Source: an uncultured Acidobacteriota bacterium (GTDB taxonomy: Bacteria; Acidobacteriota; Blastocatellia; Pyrinomonadales; Pyrinomonadaceae). From it: a stretch of DNA of 42,139 nucleotides. The translations under genes were made by a program, and so were the position numbers. Under the pieces are notes generated by a model, which was given only the letters and a program-made list of their open reading frames with translations, did no database searches and had not been told where the DNA came from. The DNA lies in assembly GCA_902826795.1 (NCBI GenBank), contig CADEGD010000036.1, positions 1-42,139 of the forward strand, written 5' to 3'. This document shows, one piece after another, positions 1 to 8,108 of this stretch (position 1 is the first letter of the stretch; every line of letters begins with the position of its first letter).

Positions 1-120
1 ATCGGGCCGCGGATAGCTCGGCGTTACGAATTGGTTATCGGCGTTGATTATCTCGAGGGACTTCGGTCCGGGAAGCTGCGTTTTGATTACGGGCTTCTGC
101 AATTCTGTTGTCGGTGTCAT
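1..120 (-). CDS. Class-III aminotransferase, N-terminal fragment (cut by window edge)
   Basis: The first 40 residues of a protein that runs off the left edge. It starts at an ATG (118-120) behind a clear AGGAGA ribosome site. The segment LPGPKSLEI followed by TPSYPRP matches the usual N-terminus of acetylornithine/4-aminobutyrate-type PLP aminotransferases, where a conserved LPGPK precedes the first cofactor-domain strand. The catalytic lysine and the rest of the fold lie outside the window, so the substrate cannot be inferred. Confidence 0.6.
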   Translation of the reverse strand, partial: MTPTTELQKPVIKTQLPGPKSLEIINADNQFVTPSYPRPD

Positions 121-142
121 TGGGTTTTCTCCTGAATTGTTA

Positions 143-198
143 AGAGTTCACGCTTTAGCGTGCTGAAGCGAAGACAAACTGAAGTTTGTACTCTGAAC
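143..198. repeat. Palindromic repeat of the AGAGTTCA family, copy 1
   Basis: Two short hairpins (CACGCT-tt-AGCGTG and ACAAACT-ga-AGTTTGT) lie between AGAGT and ACTCT outer arms, just upstream of the aminotransferase start. The same architecture, beginning AGAGTTCA and ending in a complementary ACTCT, recurs at 21408-21488 with different stem bases. This looks like a dispersed REP/MITE-like intergenic element rather than a terminator, since no T-run follows. Confidence 0.6.
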
Positions 199-209
199 GA
201 TGGAGAAGA

Positions 210-317
210 TTAGTCGCCGCCGAAGAGTTCGGCGCGTTTGTCGGCAGGGCGAAGTTTTGCGATGCTCCGCGGGGTCATAAAACCAGGATCGTAGAATACC
301 AGAGCTTCAAAAACCGT
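210..317 (-). pseudogene. Possible 3' remnant of a coding sequence
   Basis: On the minus strand an open stretch after a TGA reads as 35 protein-like residues (ending AELFGGD then TAA) without a convincing start codon; the only ATG gives 22 residues. The composition looks coding, but no family is recognised. It could be the 3' end of a truncated gene or chance. Confidence 0.25.
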
Positions 318-338
318 TCAACCAATACGCTGCACTAA

Positions 339-2279
339 CTAGTCCGATGCAAATTTCAGCCGGGCAAGCAGAGCGTCGAATTCGGGGTCGCCCTTTAGGA
401 AGTTGTATTCGGGATCATGCAGCACTTGAAGGATCCATGGATCGTGCAAACGTTCGGCCTCCGCGAGCCATTTTATTGCGAGCCCTCGATCTTTTTCGAA
501 TGCGGCAACAAGGGCGATATTGGACGGGGGAAAATAGTTTTTGCTATACAGCGCTTCTAAATCCTCTCTCCATGCCCGGAATGCGGCCTTGCGGTCTCCA
601 CGCTCGACCATGGTTCGAATTCGCTCGACCTGCTGTGAGTTTCCCTGGTCTATCGCATAGGCCTCGAAATACTCCGAAAGAGATTCGTCGTGACGGTCCT
701 GAAGGAAATAGACCGTCCCGAGGTACCAGTGCGTCAGGCTGAAGTTTGGAGCATGCGTCTTCAATTTCAGCAAACGTTCTTCCGCCTCGGCCGCTTTCCC
801 AGAAACCATCAAGTTGTAAGCGATGTTCGCCTGCACAATGCTCGACGTTGGGTCAAGGTTTTCTGCGATCAATAACTGCGCCAGGCCTTTCTCCGGTTGA
901 CCACCGACGGAGAGCATCCAACCGTATCGCAGCCGCGGCGTTGGAGCGTTCGGAGCGAGTTCTATTGCCCGCTCAAAGTTACGCTGCGTCGCCGCCCAAT
1001 TCCTGTTATATAGAAACTCAATCGACGCGAGCGTAGACAAGGCTTCGGACAGGTTCGGAGAAAGCTCGAGCGCTTTGTTGACGGACGCGATGGCGAACGG
1101 CACGGAGCGGTCAGCCGGCAAATAACCGTAATCGTATAGGCCGAGATGTACATCGGCCAGGCCGGCGTGAGCCTCGGCAAACTTCGGGTCGAGAGATATC
1201 GCCTGCTCGAACAACGCACGGGCATTATCAAATCCTTCGCGCGTACGCTGATTCCAATGATACCTTCCGCGAAGATATGCCTGATACGCTTCGTTGCTAT
1301 TCGTTGGGCGCTCCCGAAGGTGAGAGCTTTCTGCCGGTGTAAGGTTTGCAATAAGCGATCCGGCGGTTCGGCCAGCGATCGCGTCCTGGATCTTAAAAAG
1401 ATCGGCCTCGTCAAAATCGAACGATTCATTCCACAGCTGACGGCCGTCCTTCACCTGTATTAGCCTGACGTTCACACGCGAACGGCCTCCCGACGACTGC
1501 ATATACCACTCAACGACCGAATCTACGTCTAGCCGCTTGCCGAGAGCTATCGGATCGGGTTCTGCGGCGGAAGCCGAGAGCGAAGACGAAAGCGGGCGTA
1601 CGGCAAGATCGGCGGAGCTGCCCAGCTGCGTGATCAACGCGTAGGTCATGCCGAGAAGCACCGACTGGTCGGCCTTCGTGTCACCAAGCTCCTGCAGCGG
1701 CATCACCGCGAGCGACCTGACGGTTCGATCCGGTGTAGTCGGTCGCGAATACATCAGCGCCAGTCCTGATATCGAGATCAAAACCACGGCAACGGCGACG
1801 GCGAGAATCGCGGAAGCCAGGCGTCGGCTGGACTTTGGCTGAAGGGCGAGGGGTTCATCGGCACGTTCGTGATCGTTTATCTCGGCGATAAGAGCCCGGG
1901 AGCTGACCCTTCGCTCAACCACTATCTCTTCGCCACCATCGAAGGCTTCCCAGATGTCGCCGGTAAATCGATAACCGCGTCGCGGAACAGTCTGGATAAG
2001 ATCGTTAGCCGAGCCGTACTCCCGGAAGATCTTGCGGAGCTCGTATATCTGATGGGTCAGGTTGCTGTCTTCAACGAACGAATCCTGCCAGACGGCCGTG
2101 AACAGTGCGTCTTTGGTAATGACCTCGCCGGGGCTTTCAGTAAGCACGCAAAGCACGTCGATCGCTCTCGGCGGAACGTCGAGCAGCGTCGATCCATGCC
2201 AGAGAAGACGTTTTTCAACGTCGAGACGAAAGCCTTCGAACTCCCGTAAGCCGTTGATATTACTACGCTTTAGCTCCAT
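339..2279 (-). CDS. Winged-helix DNA-binding / transmembrane / TPR regulator (CadC-like)
   Basis: A 646-residue membrane-anchored putative transcription regulator. Residues about 12-108 form an OmpR/PhoB-type winged helix (PPRAIDVLCVL, then VWQDSFVEDSNLTHQIYELRK and the wing VPRRGYRF). A single transmembrane helix at about 153-177 follows a polar linker. Residues about 188-315 resemble the FlgO/TolB-like domain often found in this architecture, and the C-terminal half (about 330-600) is built of TPR repeats. Proteins of this layout are abundant in Acidobacteriota and are thought to sense periplasmic signals directly, without a phosphorelay. There is no good Shine-Dalgarno before the ATG. No target gene is evident from the neighbourhood. 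Confidence 0.85.
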   Translation of the reverse strand: MELKRSNINGLREFEGFRLDVEKRLLWHGSTLLDVPPRAIDVLCVLTESPGEVITKDALFTAVWQDSFVEDSNLTHQIYELRKIFREYGSANDLIQTVPRRGYRFTGDIWEAFDGGEEIVVERRVSSRALIAEINDHERADEPLALQPKSSRRLASAILAVAVAVVLISISGLALMYSRPTTPDRTVRSLAVMPLQELGDTKADQSVLLGMTYALITQLGSSADLAVRPLSSSLSASAAEPDPIALGKRLDVDSVVEWYMQSSGGRSRVNVRLIQVKDGRQLWNESFDFDEADLFKIQDAIAGRTAGSLIANLTPAESSHLRERPTNSNEAYQAYLRGRYHWNQRTREGFDNARALFEQAISLDPKFAEAHAGLADVHLGLYDYGYLPADRSVPFAIASVNKALELSPNLSEALSTLASIEFLYNRNWAATQRNFERAIELAPNAPTPRLRYGWMLSVGGQPEKGLAQLLIAENLDPTSSIVQANIAYNLMVSGKAAEAEERLLKLKTHAPNFSLTHWYLGTVYFLQDRHDESLSEYFEAYAIDQGNSQQVERIRTMVERGDRKAAFRAWREDLEALYSKNYFPPSNIALVAAFEKDRGLAIKWLAEAERLHDPWILQVLHDPEYNFLKGDPEFDALLARLKFASD

Positions 2280-2383
2280 TGAGAAAAAATAGAGAAACGT
2301 TTGAGGCTTTGCTCAAGACTAAATTCGCCGTCCGCGGGTAAACATGTTCTCGGCGGCGAAAGTTGAGTGGAAGTTTAGAGTCA

Positions 2384-2599
2384 ATGGTCGGAAATGGCAA
2401 GACATACGTGGTTCTGGCCGAATCGAGGGAAACGACGACGGTCACCAGATCGCGGCCGGTCTTCCGAAAGATCTATTGCCCGCATTGCGGCTCGGATACG
2501 AACCTTTTTCGGCGAGACGACGAGCAGCCAAAAGGAACTCACACGCTGATCTGCGATCACGGTGAAAACGAGATCGGAGAAGCGATGAAAGCGCCGTAG
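2384..2599 (+). CDS. Small putative zinc-ribbon-like protein
   Basis: A 71-residue ORF starting at ATG 2384; an in-frame TTG at 2363 would add seven residues. A single CPHC knuckle, followed about 23 residues later by CDH, could bind one metal ion (C-x2-C...C-x-H). The N-terminal half (KTYVVLAESRETTT) is protein-like. No family is recognised and the ribosome site is weak. It lies 78 bp upstream of the LysM-like gene in the same direction, so the two could be cotranscribed. Confidence 0.4.
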   Translation: MVGNGKTYVVLAESRETTTVTRSRPVFRKIYCPHCGSDTNLFRRDDEQPKGTHTLICDHGENEIGEAMKAP

Positions 2600-2677
2600 A
2601 TAATGGCGACAAATTTTGATAACCATCAAGCGTCGATTTTCGACATTGGGTAAGCATAGAAAAGGAGAAAAGCAATT

Positions 2678-3583
2678 ATGGCGTTAGAGCGACCGCCCGC
2701 TACAAAGTGGGGAAAACACGAAGACCTTAAGAAGTTTCGCCCGGCGAACGATATCACGGTCAAGTTTCACACCGTGACTGACAAAATGCAGGGCTTTATT
2801 TGGCTGTCTCAAAACTACCACGTGACGACAAATCAGATCATCGGGCTCAATTTTCCCGGAGCGATCGAGAACGGCAGGGTGATCCCCGAGGTAGTCAACT
2901 GGTATCTTCACAACCACGTCGAGTTCAATTGTCCTGAAACGTTCGACAAAAAGAACAGGGTCTTCAAAGGCGGAGAAAAGATAGCGATTCCCGCGAGGGT
3001 TCTAAATATTGAAGATCCGATCGTGATCGTTGCTCCATCGAAAAATACGAATATTTGGGTCGGAGCCGGATATAAGATCGGAATGACTGCCGTGGTAGCG
3101 GGCAACGAAACGGGAAAGATCGTCTGCACGTCGCTTGATGAACCTTTGAATGTCTTTAGCGCTACGAGCACGGGCACTCGGTTAGGGCTAGGACTTGGAG
3201 CCAGCGGCTCTCCGATGATCGTCGTCATCACGTCCATGAAAGACCCTCAGGAATTGAACGGGATGATGGACGGCGGATGGGGGTACAATCTCGCCCTCGG
3301 TCCGAAACTCAGCTCGCTTTTTAAGGCGGCGAAATTTAGGCCGCTGCTTTCCGCGGCTGAGAGATATGCGGACATGATCAAGAACGGCGGCAAGGTTGGG
3401 AAAGCGGTCTCGAAACTAGCCGAGTACAACAGCCAGATCGTGGACATCGTTAAGATGGCTGGCATGGAAACCGACGCGGACAAACCGCAGGTCCTGACAA
3501 TAGAAAGCCCAGTTGGCGGATTTGGAGCCGAAATATCTGTCGTTCACACGGTCACGACCTGGCATTTCATGAATTTGATGTGA
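2678..3583 (+). CDS. Uncharacterised protein with a LysM-like N-terminal module
   Basis: A 301-residue protein with a strong ribosome site (AAAGGAGAAAAG) before ATG. Residues about 26-106 resemble a LysM motif with an insertion: a V-x-x-G-D-T-like start, a helix containing WLSQNYHVTTNQIIGLN, and a closing GGEKIAIP, where LysM domains usually read P-G-Q-x-L-x-I-P. The middle (about 165-182) is a Gly-rich hydrophobic stretch (LGLGLGASGSPMIVVI) that may insert in or pack against a membrane. No signal peptide is visible, so export by a Sec route is not supported. The C-terminal part (about 210-260) looks helical. The function is unknown; LysM modules in signal-less proteins occur in phage-tail-like and secretion-associated proteins, but nothing nearby supports that. 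Confidence 0.75.
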   Translation: MALERPPATKWGKHEDLKKFRPANDITVKFHTVTDKMQGFIWLSQNYHVTTNQIIGLNFPGAIENGRVIPEVVNWYLHNHVEFNCPETFDKKNRVFKGGEKIAIPARVLNIEDPIVIVAPSKNTNIWVGAGYKIGMTAVVAGNETGKIVCTSLDEPLNVFSATSTGTRLGLGLGASGSPMIVVITSMKDPQELNGMMDGGWGYNLALGPKLSSLFKAAKFRPLLSAAERYADMIKNGGKVGKAVSKLAEYNSQIVDIVKMAGMETDADKPQVLTIESPVGGFGAEISVVHTVTTWHFMNLM

Positions 3584-3634
3584 CTGTAAACTGTGTTTCA
3601 CACCATAAGGCGACGATCTACCAACGGAAGTGTT

Positions 3635-4432
3635 ATGAAGAAATTTCTTTTGAGCATCGTAATATTCGCGGCCGCTGCGTTTGGCCAAACAAGGCTCGCG
3701 AACGAAGCCGAGGGATATAGTTTTGAGACGCCGCGAGGCTGGACGAGCGAAAAGTCGGGCGATGGATATGCCGTCGCGAATCTGGAAAAGACGATCGTCA
3801 TCGCTGTTAAGGGGCACTCATACGCCAACTTTCAAGCGTTTGCGAACGACGCAAACCTGGAACGCGACGGGTTGACGCTGGTCGGCGAGCCCAGGGCGAT
3901 CACGGGCGGGAATCATTTTAGAACAACGAAGGATGGGCTGATCATCGATACATTCGTAGTGTTCTCGCAGTACGGCGGTGGTGCGATGGCGGTTACTTTT
4001 TCGAAAGGATCCGACGCTGTTATCGCATTCAACACCGGCTCGGCGATCGCGAATAGTTTTGAATTCACTAAGCCAAAAACGTCTGCCGCGGCAAGCCAAG
4101 TCCGAAACGTTCTTGCTGGAAAACATCTGCTGTATCTTTACACCGCCAGCGGATACTCCGAGCGTAAAGATATTTATCTCTGCTCGTCCGGAACTTTCTA
4201 TCAATCTACGAATCTTGGCGGATTCTCGCCCGGTGATGTCGGGGGCCCGAGTTTTGGTGCAAGCGGCGGCAGGTCGGGGTTATGGTCGATCAGTCCGAAT
4301 GGCCAGAAACTGATCCTAAGATTTCAGCAGGGCGGAACTGCCGAATACCAACTAGCCGCGAGACAAGCCAGCAACGAGATAGGGATGAACGGCCAGCGAT
4401 GGTTCGTAAAAGAACAGACTGAGTGCAGGTGA
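3635..4432 (+). CDS. Secreted hypothetical protein
   Basis: A 265-residue protein. The start at ATG 3635 is chosen over the longer in-frame 3593 start because GGAAG precedes it and it begins a clean signal peptide (MKKFLLSIVIFAAAAFG, cleavage before Gln). The first mature part (about 20-150) is beta-rich and begins with EGYSFETPRGW, typical of small periplasmic PsbP/DUF1795-like folds. The second part (about 165-265) has LYLYTASGYSERKDIYLC, a GLWSISPNG turn and LILRFQQGG, a pattern seen in several secreted proteins of this lineage. Role unknown; probably periplasmic or outer-membrane associated. Confidence 0.75.
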   Translation: MKKFLLSIVIFAAAAFGQTRLANEAEGYSFETPRGWTSEKSGDGYAVANLEKTIVIAVKGHSYANFQAFANDANLERDGLTLVGEPRAITGGNHFRTTKDGLIIDTFVVFSQYGGGAMAVTFSKGSDAVIAFNTGSAIANSFEFTKPKTSAAASQVRNVLAGKHLLYLYTASGYSERKDIYLCSSGTFYQSTNLGGFSPGDVGGPSFGASGGRSGLWSISPNGQKLILRFQQGGTAEYQLAARQASNEIGMNGQRWFVKEQTECR

Positions 4433-4474
4433 CAAAAACTACGATCCCGAAGAAATTGACCTAACCACGCGCGA

Positions 4475-4951
4475 TCACTTGCCTTGCCGCGGCTTCCACT
4501 CGAGTGTTACCGATCCTCCAACCGCAAGCTTTGACCATTCAGCAGCGAAGTCTTCAAATTTCCGCGCTATGCGTTCGAGGTCGGCTTGCGGGATCTTGGT
4601 GTCAGGAATAATGTCATGTTTCTCCCAGCGAGACTGAACGGCCCAAACGGCATGCTCCGAGAAAAGAGCGTCGTCTCTGTTCGCCTGCATCATGTTCTTT
4701 CCGCGTCGTTTCGATTTCCGACGATTTTTCGCTTCGTCCGAAAAGAACGTGTTTGCGGTTCCGCCCGCGGCGAGCTGGCCGAAGATACCGCCGGTTATCC
4801 CGAGCTCGTTCTCAACGATGAAATGTGCGACATCGTGGGGCAGACGAGCATCAAAACCCGGCGCCGGCTGCATCTTTAGCGGATCGATTCCCGAACCCTC
4901 AGCGGATACCGCATATCCTTTCTCGTGAACTCGCGTAAATGTGACCCTCAC
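4475..4951 (-). CDS. Conserved hypothetical protein (DVAHF family)
   Basis: A soluble protein of about 158 residues. GTG 4951 is preferred because the sequence then begins VRVTFTRVHEKGY, a natural first strand; a longer in-frame GTG at 5032 would overlap the divergent gene. The core LPHDVAHFIVENELG followed by GIFGQLAAGG is a recurrent signature of an uncharacterised bacterial family. The C-terminal half is helical with a basic segment (NRRKSKRRGKN). No catalytic residues can be assigned. It is divergently arranged with the YyaL-type gene, leaving about 70 bp for both promoters. Confidence 0.65.
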   Translation of the reverse strand: MRVTFTRVHEKGYAVSAEGSGIDPLKMQPAPGFDARLPHDVAHFIVENELGITGGIFGQLAAGGTANTFFSDEAKNRRKSKRRGKNMMQANRDDALFSEHAVWAVQSRWEKHDIIPDTKIPQADLERIARKFEDFAAEWSKLAVGGSVTLEWKPRQGK

Positions 4952-5022
4952 ATTGCAATAATAACGCAGATCGACGTCGGGGTAACGAATAAACGAAAAG
5001 TGATAGGTGATAACATCGAGGT

Positions 5023-7134
5023 ATGCAGGCACCGAAGAAGTTTACGAACAAGCTTATCAACGAAACGTCTCCTTATTTGCTTCAGCACGCGCACAACCCC
5101 GTCGATTGGTATCCATGGGGAGCCGAGGCTTTCGAGCGGGCGAAGGCTGAGGATAAGCCCGTGCTGGTGAGCATCGGGTATTCGGCGTGTCACTGGTGTC
5201 ACGTCATGGAGCACGAATCGTTCGAAGACGAAAAAGTAGCGGAGCTGCAGAACCGGCATTTCATCAACATCAAGGTCGATATGGAAGAGCGGCCCGACGT
5301 CGACCAGATTTACATGAGCTTCGTGCAGCTTACGACCGGACGCGGTGGATGGCCGATGAACGTTTTCATCACGCCGGACAAGCTGCCGTTCTTTGGCGGG
5401 ACGTACTTTCCGCCAACGCCGCGATACAACATGCCGTCTTGGCCGCAAATTCTCACGAGCATCGCGGACGCATGGGATAACAAGCGCGACGAGCTGCTGC
5501 ATTCCGCGAATGAGATCGTCGGTGAGATCCGACGAATGACTGTTGTTGAACTCGGCGGCGGGATCGATGAATCGCTAAGCGAGCATGCCTACAAAAGTTT
5601 CGTAAAATCCTTCGACGCGAAGAACGGCGGATTCGGCGGTGCTCCGAAATTTCCTGCGGCGATGGCGATGGACTTTCTGCTGCGTTACTGGAAGAGTACC
5701 GGCGACAGCGGCGCTCTTGAGATGGTCCGCAAAACGGCGGAGACGATGGCGAAGGCCGGCATCTATGATCAGCTTGGCGGCGGGTTTCACCGCTACGCCG
5801 TCGACGCGATCTGGCTGGTGCCGCATTTCGAGAAGATGCTGTACGACAACGCGCAGCTAATTCGCGTCTTTTTACATTTATATCAGATAGCAAAGACTGG
5901 CGCGGGGAGCGTCTCGCTCCCCAATGACGCGGACTTCTTTAAACGGATCGCCGTCGAGACGCTTGAGTATGTTCGGCGAGAGATGACGGATGCGAGCGGT
6001 GCCTTTTATTCGACGCAGGATGCCGACAGTGAAGGGCACGAAGGGAAGTTTTTCGTCTGGACGCCCCAGGAGATTGCCGAGGTTTTAGGAAAAGATGACG
6101 CCGCCGAGTTCTGCGCGTTGTATGACATTACGGAGGATGGGAACTTCGAAGGTAAGAACATTCCTAACATCCGCAGTGGGATTACCGGCGATCTTGGTGG
6201 CGGTCGTGATGACTCGGAAAAGGACGTGGCAAGCAGGGATGCTTGCCGCTCCAGTCGGGAGAAGCTGTTCGCTGCCCGTGAGAAGCGCGTCAAACCGTTT
6301 CGGGATGAGAAGGTGCTGACGGCGTGGAATGGTTTGATGCTGGCGGCGTTTGCTGAGGCTGCAGCCGTACTGGATGAGCCGAAGTATTTGGACGTGGCTA
6401 AGAAGAATGCGGATTTTCTACTGAGGGAAATGTTTAGCCCGCGGTCTTCGACCGCGGCTACGGTCAAAGACCGTCGGCTTAACAGAACGTGGAAGGATGG
6501 ATCGGCCAAACTGAACGGGTATATCGAGGACTACGCCAACTTGGCGGACGGGCTGATCGAGCTTTATCAGGTGTCAGGTGACGGAAAATACATCGAAACG
6601 GCAAAGGAGTTGGCGGACGCGATGATCACCGAGTTTTGGGATGAAGAGAACGGCGGTTTCTTCTTCACTTCGAACGATCACGAAGAACTCATCGTACGGT
6701 CGAAAGACTTTTTCGATAACGCGACGCCGTCCGGAAACTCGGTCGCCGCTGACGTTCTTCTGAAGCTGGCGAAGCTTTACGGCGACGAAAAGTACGAAAG
6801 ATTCGCGACGACAGTTCTGCGGCTCGCGGCTTCGCAGATCCGGCGGTTCCCGAGCGGCTTCGGGCGAATGCTGAGCGCGGTTGAATTTTCGTTGGGCGAC
6901 GTTACAGAGATCGCTATCGTCAACGGTAATGGAAGCGAGATCGAGAGGGAAGTGTGGGCGGAATATCGGCCGCTCAAGGTTGTTGCATCGGGTGGAGATG
7001 TTCCTTTGCTGGAAGGGCGTCAGTCGGTCGATGATAAGCCGACCGTTTACGTTTGCGAGAAATTTGTCTGTCAGCGGCCGGTGACAAACGTTGAAGATCT
7101 GCGGGAGTTGCTGAATGCACAAGCCCGTGCGTAA
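5023..7134 (+). CDS. Thioredoxin-domain protein of the YyaL/SSP411 (DUF255) family with repeat-derived inserts
   Basis: A 703-residue protein. The N-terminal thioredoxin-like domain (about 5-165) has the family hallmarks [20 protein letters not shown], the active-site CHWC, and RPDVDQIYM followed by GGWPMNVF. The rest is an (alpha/alpha)6-barrel-like region with [29 protein letters not shown] and [11 protein letters not shown]. Its exact reaction is unknown; a disulfide or sugar-epimerase-like role has been suggested for relatives. Three segments absent from typical relatives (about residues 293-301, 387-412 and 471-483) coincide with palindromic DNA at 5904-5922, 6228-6256 and 6439-6473, all inserted without breaking the frame. 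The C-terminal residues and stop codon lie in the arm of another inverted repeat. Confidence 0.9.
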   Translation: MQAPKKFTNKLINETSPYLLQHAHNPVDWYPWGAEAFERAKAEDKPVLVSIGYSACHWCHVMEHESFEDEKVAELQNRHFINIKVDMEERPDVDQIYMSFVQLTTGRGGWPMNVFITPDKLPFFGGTYFPPTPRYNMPSWPQILTSIADAWDNKRDELLHSANEIVGEIRRMTVVELGGGIDESLSEHAYKSFVKSFDAKNGGFGGAPKFPAAMAMDFLLRYWKSTGDSGALEMVRKTAETMAKAGIYDQLGGGFHRYAVDAIWLVPHFEKMLYDNAQLIRVFLHLYQIAKTGAGSVSLPNDADFFKRIAVETLEYVRREMTDASGAFYSTQDADSEGHEGKFFVWTPQEIAEVLGKDDAAEFCALYDITEDGNFEGKNIPNIRSGITGDLGGGRDDSEKDVASRDACRSSREKLFAAREKRVKPFRDEKVLTAWNGLMLAAFAEAAAVLDEPKYLDVAKKNADFLLREMFSPRSSTAATVKDRRLNRTWKDGSAKLNGYIEDYANLADGLIELYQVSGDGKYIETAKELADAMITEFWDEENGGFFFTSNDHEELIVRSKDFFDNATPSGNSVAADVLLKLAKLYGDEKYERFATTVLRLAASQIRRFPSGFGRMLSAVEFSLGDVTEIAIVNGNGSEIEREVWAEYRPLKVVASGGDVPLLEGRQSVDDKPTVYVCEKFVCQRPVTNVEDLRELLNAQARA
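5904..5922. repeat. Palindromic insert 1 inside the YyaL-type gene
   Basis: GGGGAGC-gtctc-GCTCCCC hairpin inside the coding sequence. It encodes roughly [10 protein letters not shown], between TG and ADFF where relatives have only one or two residues. It keeps the reading frame. Confidence 0.65.
6228..6256. repeat. Palindromic insert 2 inside the YyaL-type gene
   Basis: GGCAAGCA-ggga-TGCTTGCC followed by GCTCCAGTC. The same 29 bases, with one mismatch and on the opposite strand, are found at 35371-35399 in an intergenic region. Here it encodes the end of [12 protein letters not shown] in a variable loop before [11 protein letters not shown]. Confidence 0.75.
6439..6473. repeat. Palindromic insert 3 inside the YyaL-type gene
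   Basis: Two adjacent hairpins, CCGCGGTC-ttc-GACCGCGG and CGGTC-aaa-GACCG. They encode [12 protein letters not shown], placed between the barrel helix ending LLREMFS and the conserved strand RLNRTWKDG, where relatives have a short turn. Confidence 0.65.
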
Positions 7135-7185
7135 GCAAGGGCGTAACACTCAAGTCGAAGGTATCGCCCTTGCTTATGCGCGGGC
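7123..7185. repeat. Long inverted repeat spanning the 3' end of the YyaL-type gene
   Basis: Two 21-base arms (7123-7143 and 7165-7185) match at 19 of 21 positions and enclose a 21-base loop. The stop codon TAA (7132-7134) and the last residues (ARA) lie within the left arm. It has the size of a REP/MITE-type palindrome and no T-run follows directly. Confidence 0.65.
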
Positions 7186-7191
7186 CTATGC

Positions 7192-7224
7192 AAAAAAAGC
7201 ACCTGATCAAACCAGGTGCTTTTC
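7192..7224 (-). terminator. Rho-independent terminator, probably bidirectional
   Basis: AAAAGCACCTG and CAGGTGCTTTT form an 11-base stem with a 7-base loop. Read on the minus strand it ends in a run of seven T, directly after the lipoprotein stop at 7245. On the plus strand it is followed by TTTTCGTTTTC and could also end the YyaL-type transcript. Confidence 0.8.
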
Positions 7225-7244
7225 GTTTTCGATATTGCTATCGA

Positions 7245-7535
7245 CTATTTGTTGCCGTTGTGGTTGCTGTTAGCGTTAGCGTTTGCGTTCGCCGGCTTGT
7301 TTGCCATAGCGTTAGCAGCAGCATTCGAGACAGCGTTAGCCGCGTTTGCCATTTGATTCGCAGCATTTGCCATTTGATTAGCCGCATTAGCAGCCATCGC
7401 ATTTGCAGCGTTTACCGCATTGGCGATCGCTTTATTAGCGTTCGCTGCCGTGTTGTTAGCCGTGCCGGCATCGCCGCAGGCCATTCCCAGAGCACCCAGG
7501 GCCAAAAGGGCGGAAAGTGCAATTACTTTTTTCAT
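7245..7535 (-). CDS. Small Asn/Ala-rich lipoprotein A
   Basis: A 96-residue protein. MKKVIALSALLALGALGMAC is a type II signal peptide with lipobox LGMAC, so the mature protein is predicted to be a lipid-anchored envelope protein starting at Cys20. The mature part is almost entirely Ala and Asn, with tandem ANQMANA and ANAN units encoded by repeated gcgttagc-type triplets; no fold is expected. It is a close paralogue of the next gene (same GDA after the lipobox) and has its own terminator. Function unknown; a spacer-like or surface-coating role is a guess. Confidence 0.75.
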   Translation of the reverse strand: MKKVIALSALLALGALGMACGDAGTANNTAANANKAIANAVNAANAMAANAANQMANAANQMANAANAVSNAAANAMANKPANANANANSNHNGNK

Positions 7536-7749
7536 TTAGAAAAATTCTCCTGTCTTCCTCAAAGATTAAGCTTAACTTTAATTAACCGGAGACCGCCTCT
7601 AGAAGGGCGCTCTCGCGTCCCCGAACTGTTGAATTCTGGAACTCTCGCCACTATAAACAGCCATATTGCGGGTGTCAAGAGGCGAAATGCCGAAAACCAG
7701 ATGGTGACGGCCGCTGTAAACTTTGAAGACCGGAGAAGAGAAACGGAAA

Positions 7750-7782
7750 AAGGCTCGATGCACCTAACGGGCATCGAGCCTT
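7750..7782 (-). terminator. Rho-independent terminator for lipoprotein B
   Basis: A perfect 12-base stem (AAGGCTCGATGC/GCATCGAGCCTT) with a 9-base loop. On the minus strand it is followed by TTTTTCCG. It begins 27 bases downstream of the stop at 7809. Confidence 0.85.
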
Positions 7783-7808
7783 AAAATGATCTGAAAAGAT
7801 CGATCGAA

Positions 7809-8108
7809 CTACTTAGCGTTGCTGTTAGCGTTCGAGGTCGTGTTGCCAGCCGGCTTAGCGTTTGCGTTTGCCGTGTTTGACGTAGTGGTCGTCGAATTCG
7901 ACGTAGTGGTCGAATTGCCGTTAGCCGACGTGTTAGTCGTGCTGGTGGTGTTCGTCGTCGACGTGGTGTTAGCAGCGTTCGTCGTGTTCGTGGTGTTAGC
8001 AGTGTTCGCCGGTTTGTTGGTAGCGTTGTTTGCAGGTGCAGCGTCGCCGCAAGCCATGCCAAGTGCGCTAAGGCCGAGAACGGTTGAAAGTACAATTACC
8101 TTTTTCAT
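7809..8108 (-). CDS. Small Asn/Thr/Ala-rich lipoprotein B
   Basis: A 99-residue paralogue of lipoprotein A: MKKVIVLSTVLGLSALGMAC carries the same LGMAC lipobox and is followed by GDAA. The mature chain is a low-complexity run of Asn, Thr, Ala and Ser (TTNTTNAANTTSTTN and similar). The segment between the two genes holds only a terminator and the leader of gene A, so each is its own transcription unit. An ORF on the opposite strand here is a Val-rich shadow. Confidence 0.75.
   Translation of the reverse strand: MKKVIVLSTVLGLSALGMACGDAAPANNATNKPANTANTTNTTNAANTTSTTNTTSTTNTSANGNSTTTSNSTTTTSNTANANAKPAGNTTSNANSNAK

Noticed and set aside
7170..7784. A 204-codon plus-strand frame across the lipoprotein A gene
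   Set aside because: It spans two terminators and is the antisense of a repetitive Asn/Ala gene, giving a Val/Cys/Arg-rich shadow.
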